64,000 nucleotides of DNA from Streptomyces sp. F63 (lineage in GTDB: Bacteria; Actinomycetota; Actinomycetes; Streptomycetales; Streptomycetaceae). The notes under the pieces are model-generated. The model worked only from the letters and a program-made list of their open reading frames with translations. It had not been told where the DNA came from and did no database searches. The position numbers were made by a program, and so were the translations under genes. This document shows positions 63,848 to 64,000 of the stretch, piece by piece. Every line of letters begins with the position of its first letter. Position 1 is the first letter of the stretch. The stretch spans positions 62,001 to 126,000 of the forward strand of contig NZ_JAGPXX010000004.1 in assembly GCF_018070345.1 (NCBI RefSeq). The letters run 5' to 3'.

Positions 63848-64000
63848 CTACCGGTGCCCGGCCGCCGCCCCGCGCGCCATCTCCGCGAAGAGCGCGTGCA
63901 CCCGGTGGTCTCCGGTCAGTTCCGGGTGGAAGGAGGTGGCCAGCAGGTTGCCCTGGCGTACGGCGACGGTGTGGCCGTCGTGCACCGCCAGCACCTCCAC
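63848..64000 (-). CDS. pdxT: PdxT glutaminase subunit of PLP synthase, 3' end only
   Basis: The last 50 codons of a frame entering from the right edge. They end [20 protein letters not shown] followed by [10 protein letters not shown] and a TAG at 63850-63848. SFHPELT contains the catalytic His and Glu of the class I glutaminase PdxT, which supplies ammonia to PdxS for vitamin B6 synthesis. The pdxT-yebC-ruvC order is widespread in actinobacteria and supports the call. The start and the catalytic Cys lie outside the window. Confidence 0.9.
   Translation of the reverse strand: MEVLAVHDGHTVAVRQGNLLATSFHPELTGDHRVHALFAEMARGAAAGHR

Overview
The window is chromosomal core DNA from a very GC-rich actinobacterium, almost certainly a Streptomyces. 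The evidence is the overall base composition, frequent GTG starts, bldD with its c-di-GMP motifs, an actinobacterial IHF, an actinobacterial-type PriA that lacks helicase motifs, and a gene order that I recall (no search was run) as matching the S. coelicolor region from the rsmB/fmt genes to yebC/pdxT. Most genes lie on the minus strand in long, tightly spaced or overlapping operons. Both window edges cut genes: rsmB on the left, pdxT on the right.

Region 1-10.6 kb: rsmB (partial), an NTF2/SnoaL-like gene with its own operator-flanked promoter, fmt, a plus-strand HTH protein, priA, metK, coaBC, rpoZ, gmk and sIHF. Region 10.8-21.4 kb is a complete pyrimidine operon read right to left: pyrR-pyrB-pyrC-(PH-like membrane protein)-carA-carB-pyrD-pyrF. 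Its leader carries a PyrR-type RNA hairpin directly upstream of the pyrR Shine-Dalgarno sequence. Divergent from it is bldD, whose promoter carries two adjacent BldD boxes. Between bldD and nusB sits what looks like an accessory pair: a PLP-dependent decarboxylase/lyase and a GPH-type transporter.

Region 26.2-40 kb is a long minus-strand series: two small membrane proteins, alaS, ruvX, mltG, aroE, aroC, aroK, aroB, aroQ, a P-loop kinase, an M24 peptidase homologue that has lost metal ligands, efp and nusB. It couples alanyl-tRNA charging, peptidoglycan processing, the shikimate pathway and translation. Region 40.3-48.6 kb holds rpsD, an iron-box-like element with a frameshifted DUF2470-type gene, a threonine dehydratase-like enzyme, a serine hydrolase, rarA, a VKOR-type membrane protein, an AraC-type regulator and a secreted six-cysteine I36-like protein.

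Region 48.8-64 kb is again core: hisS, an MBL-fold hydrolase, a membrane-anchored cyclophilin, a DUF349 protein with a structured leader, then the minus-strand series yebC / ruvC-ruvA-ruvB-yajC-secD-secF-apt-relA and the 3' end of pdxT. Strong inverted repeats that look like factor-independent terminators separate several units. The most interesting items are the double-operator promoter at 1.7 kb, the PyrR hairpin, the BldD box pair, the degenerate M24 peptidase, the decaying iron-box gene, the structured DUF349 leader and the accessory pair inserted next to bldD. I saw no tRNA, rRNA, CRISPR array, insertion sequence or prophage.
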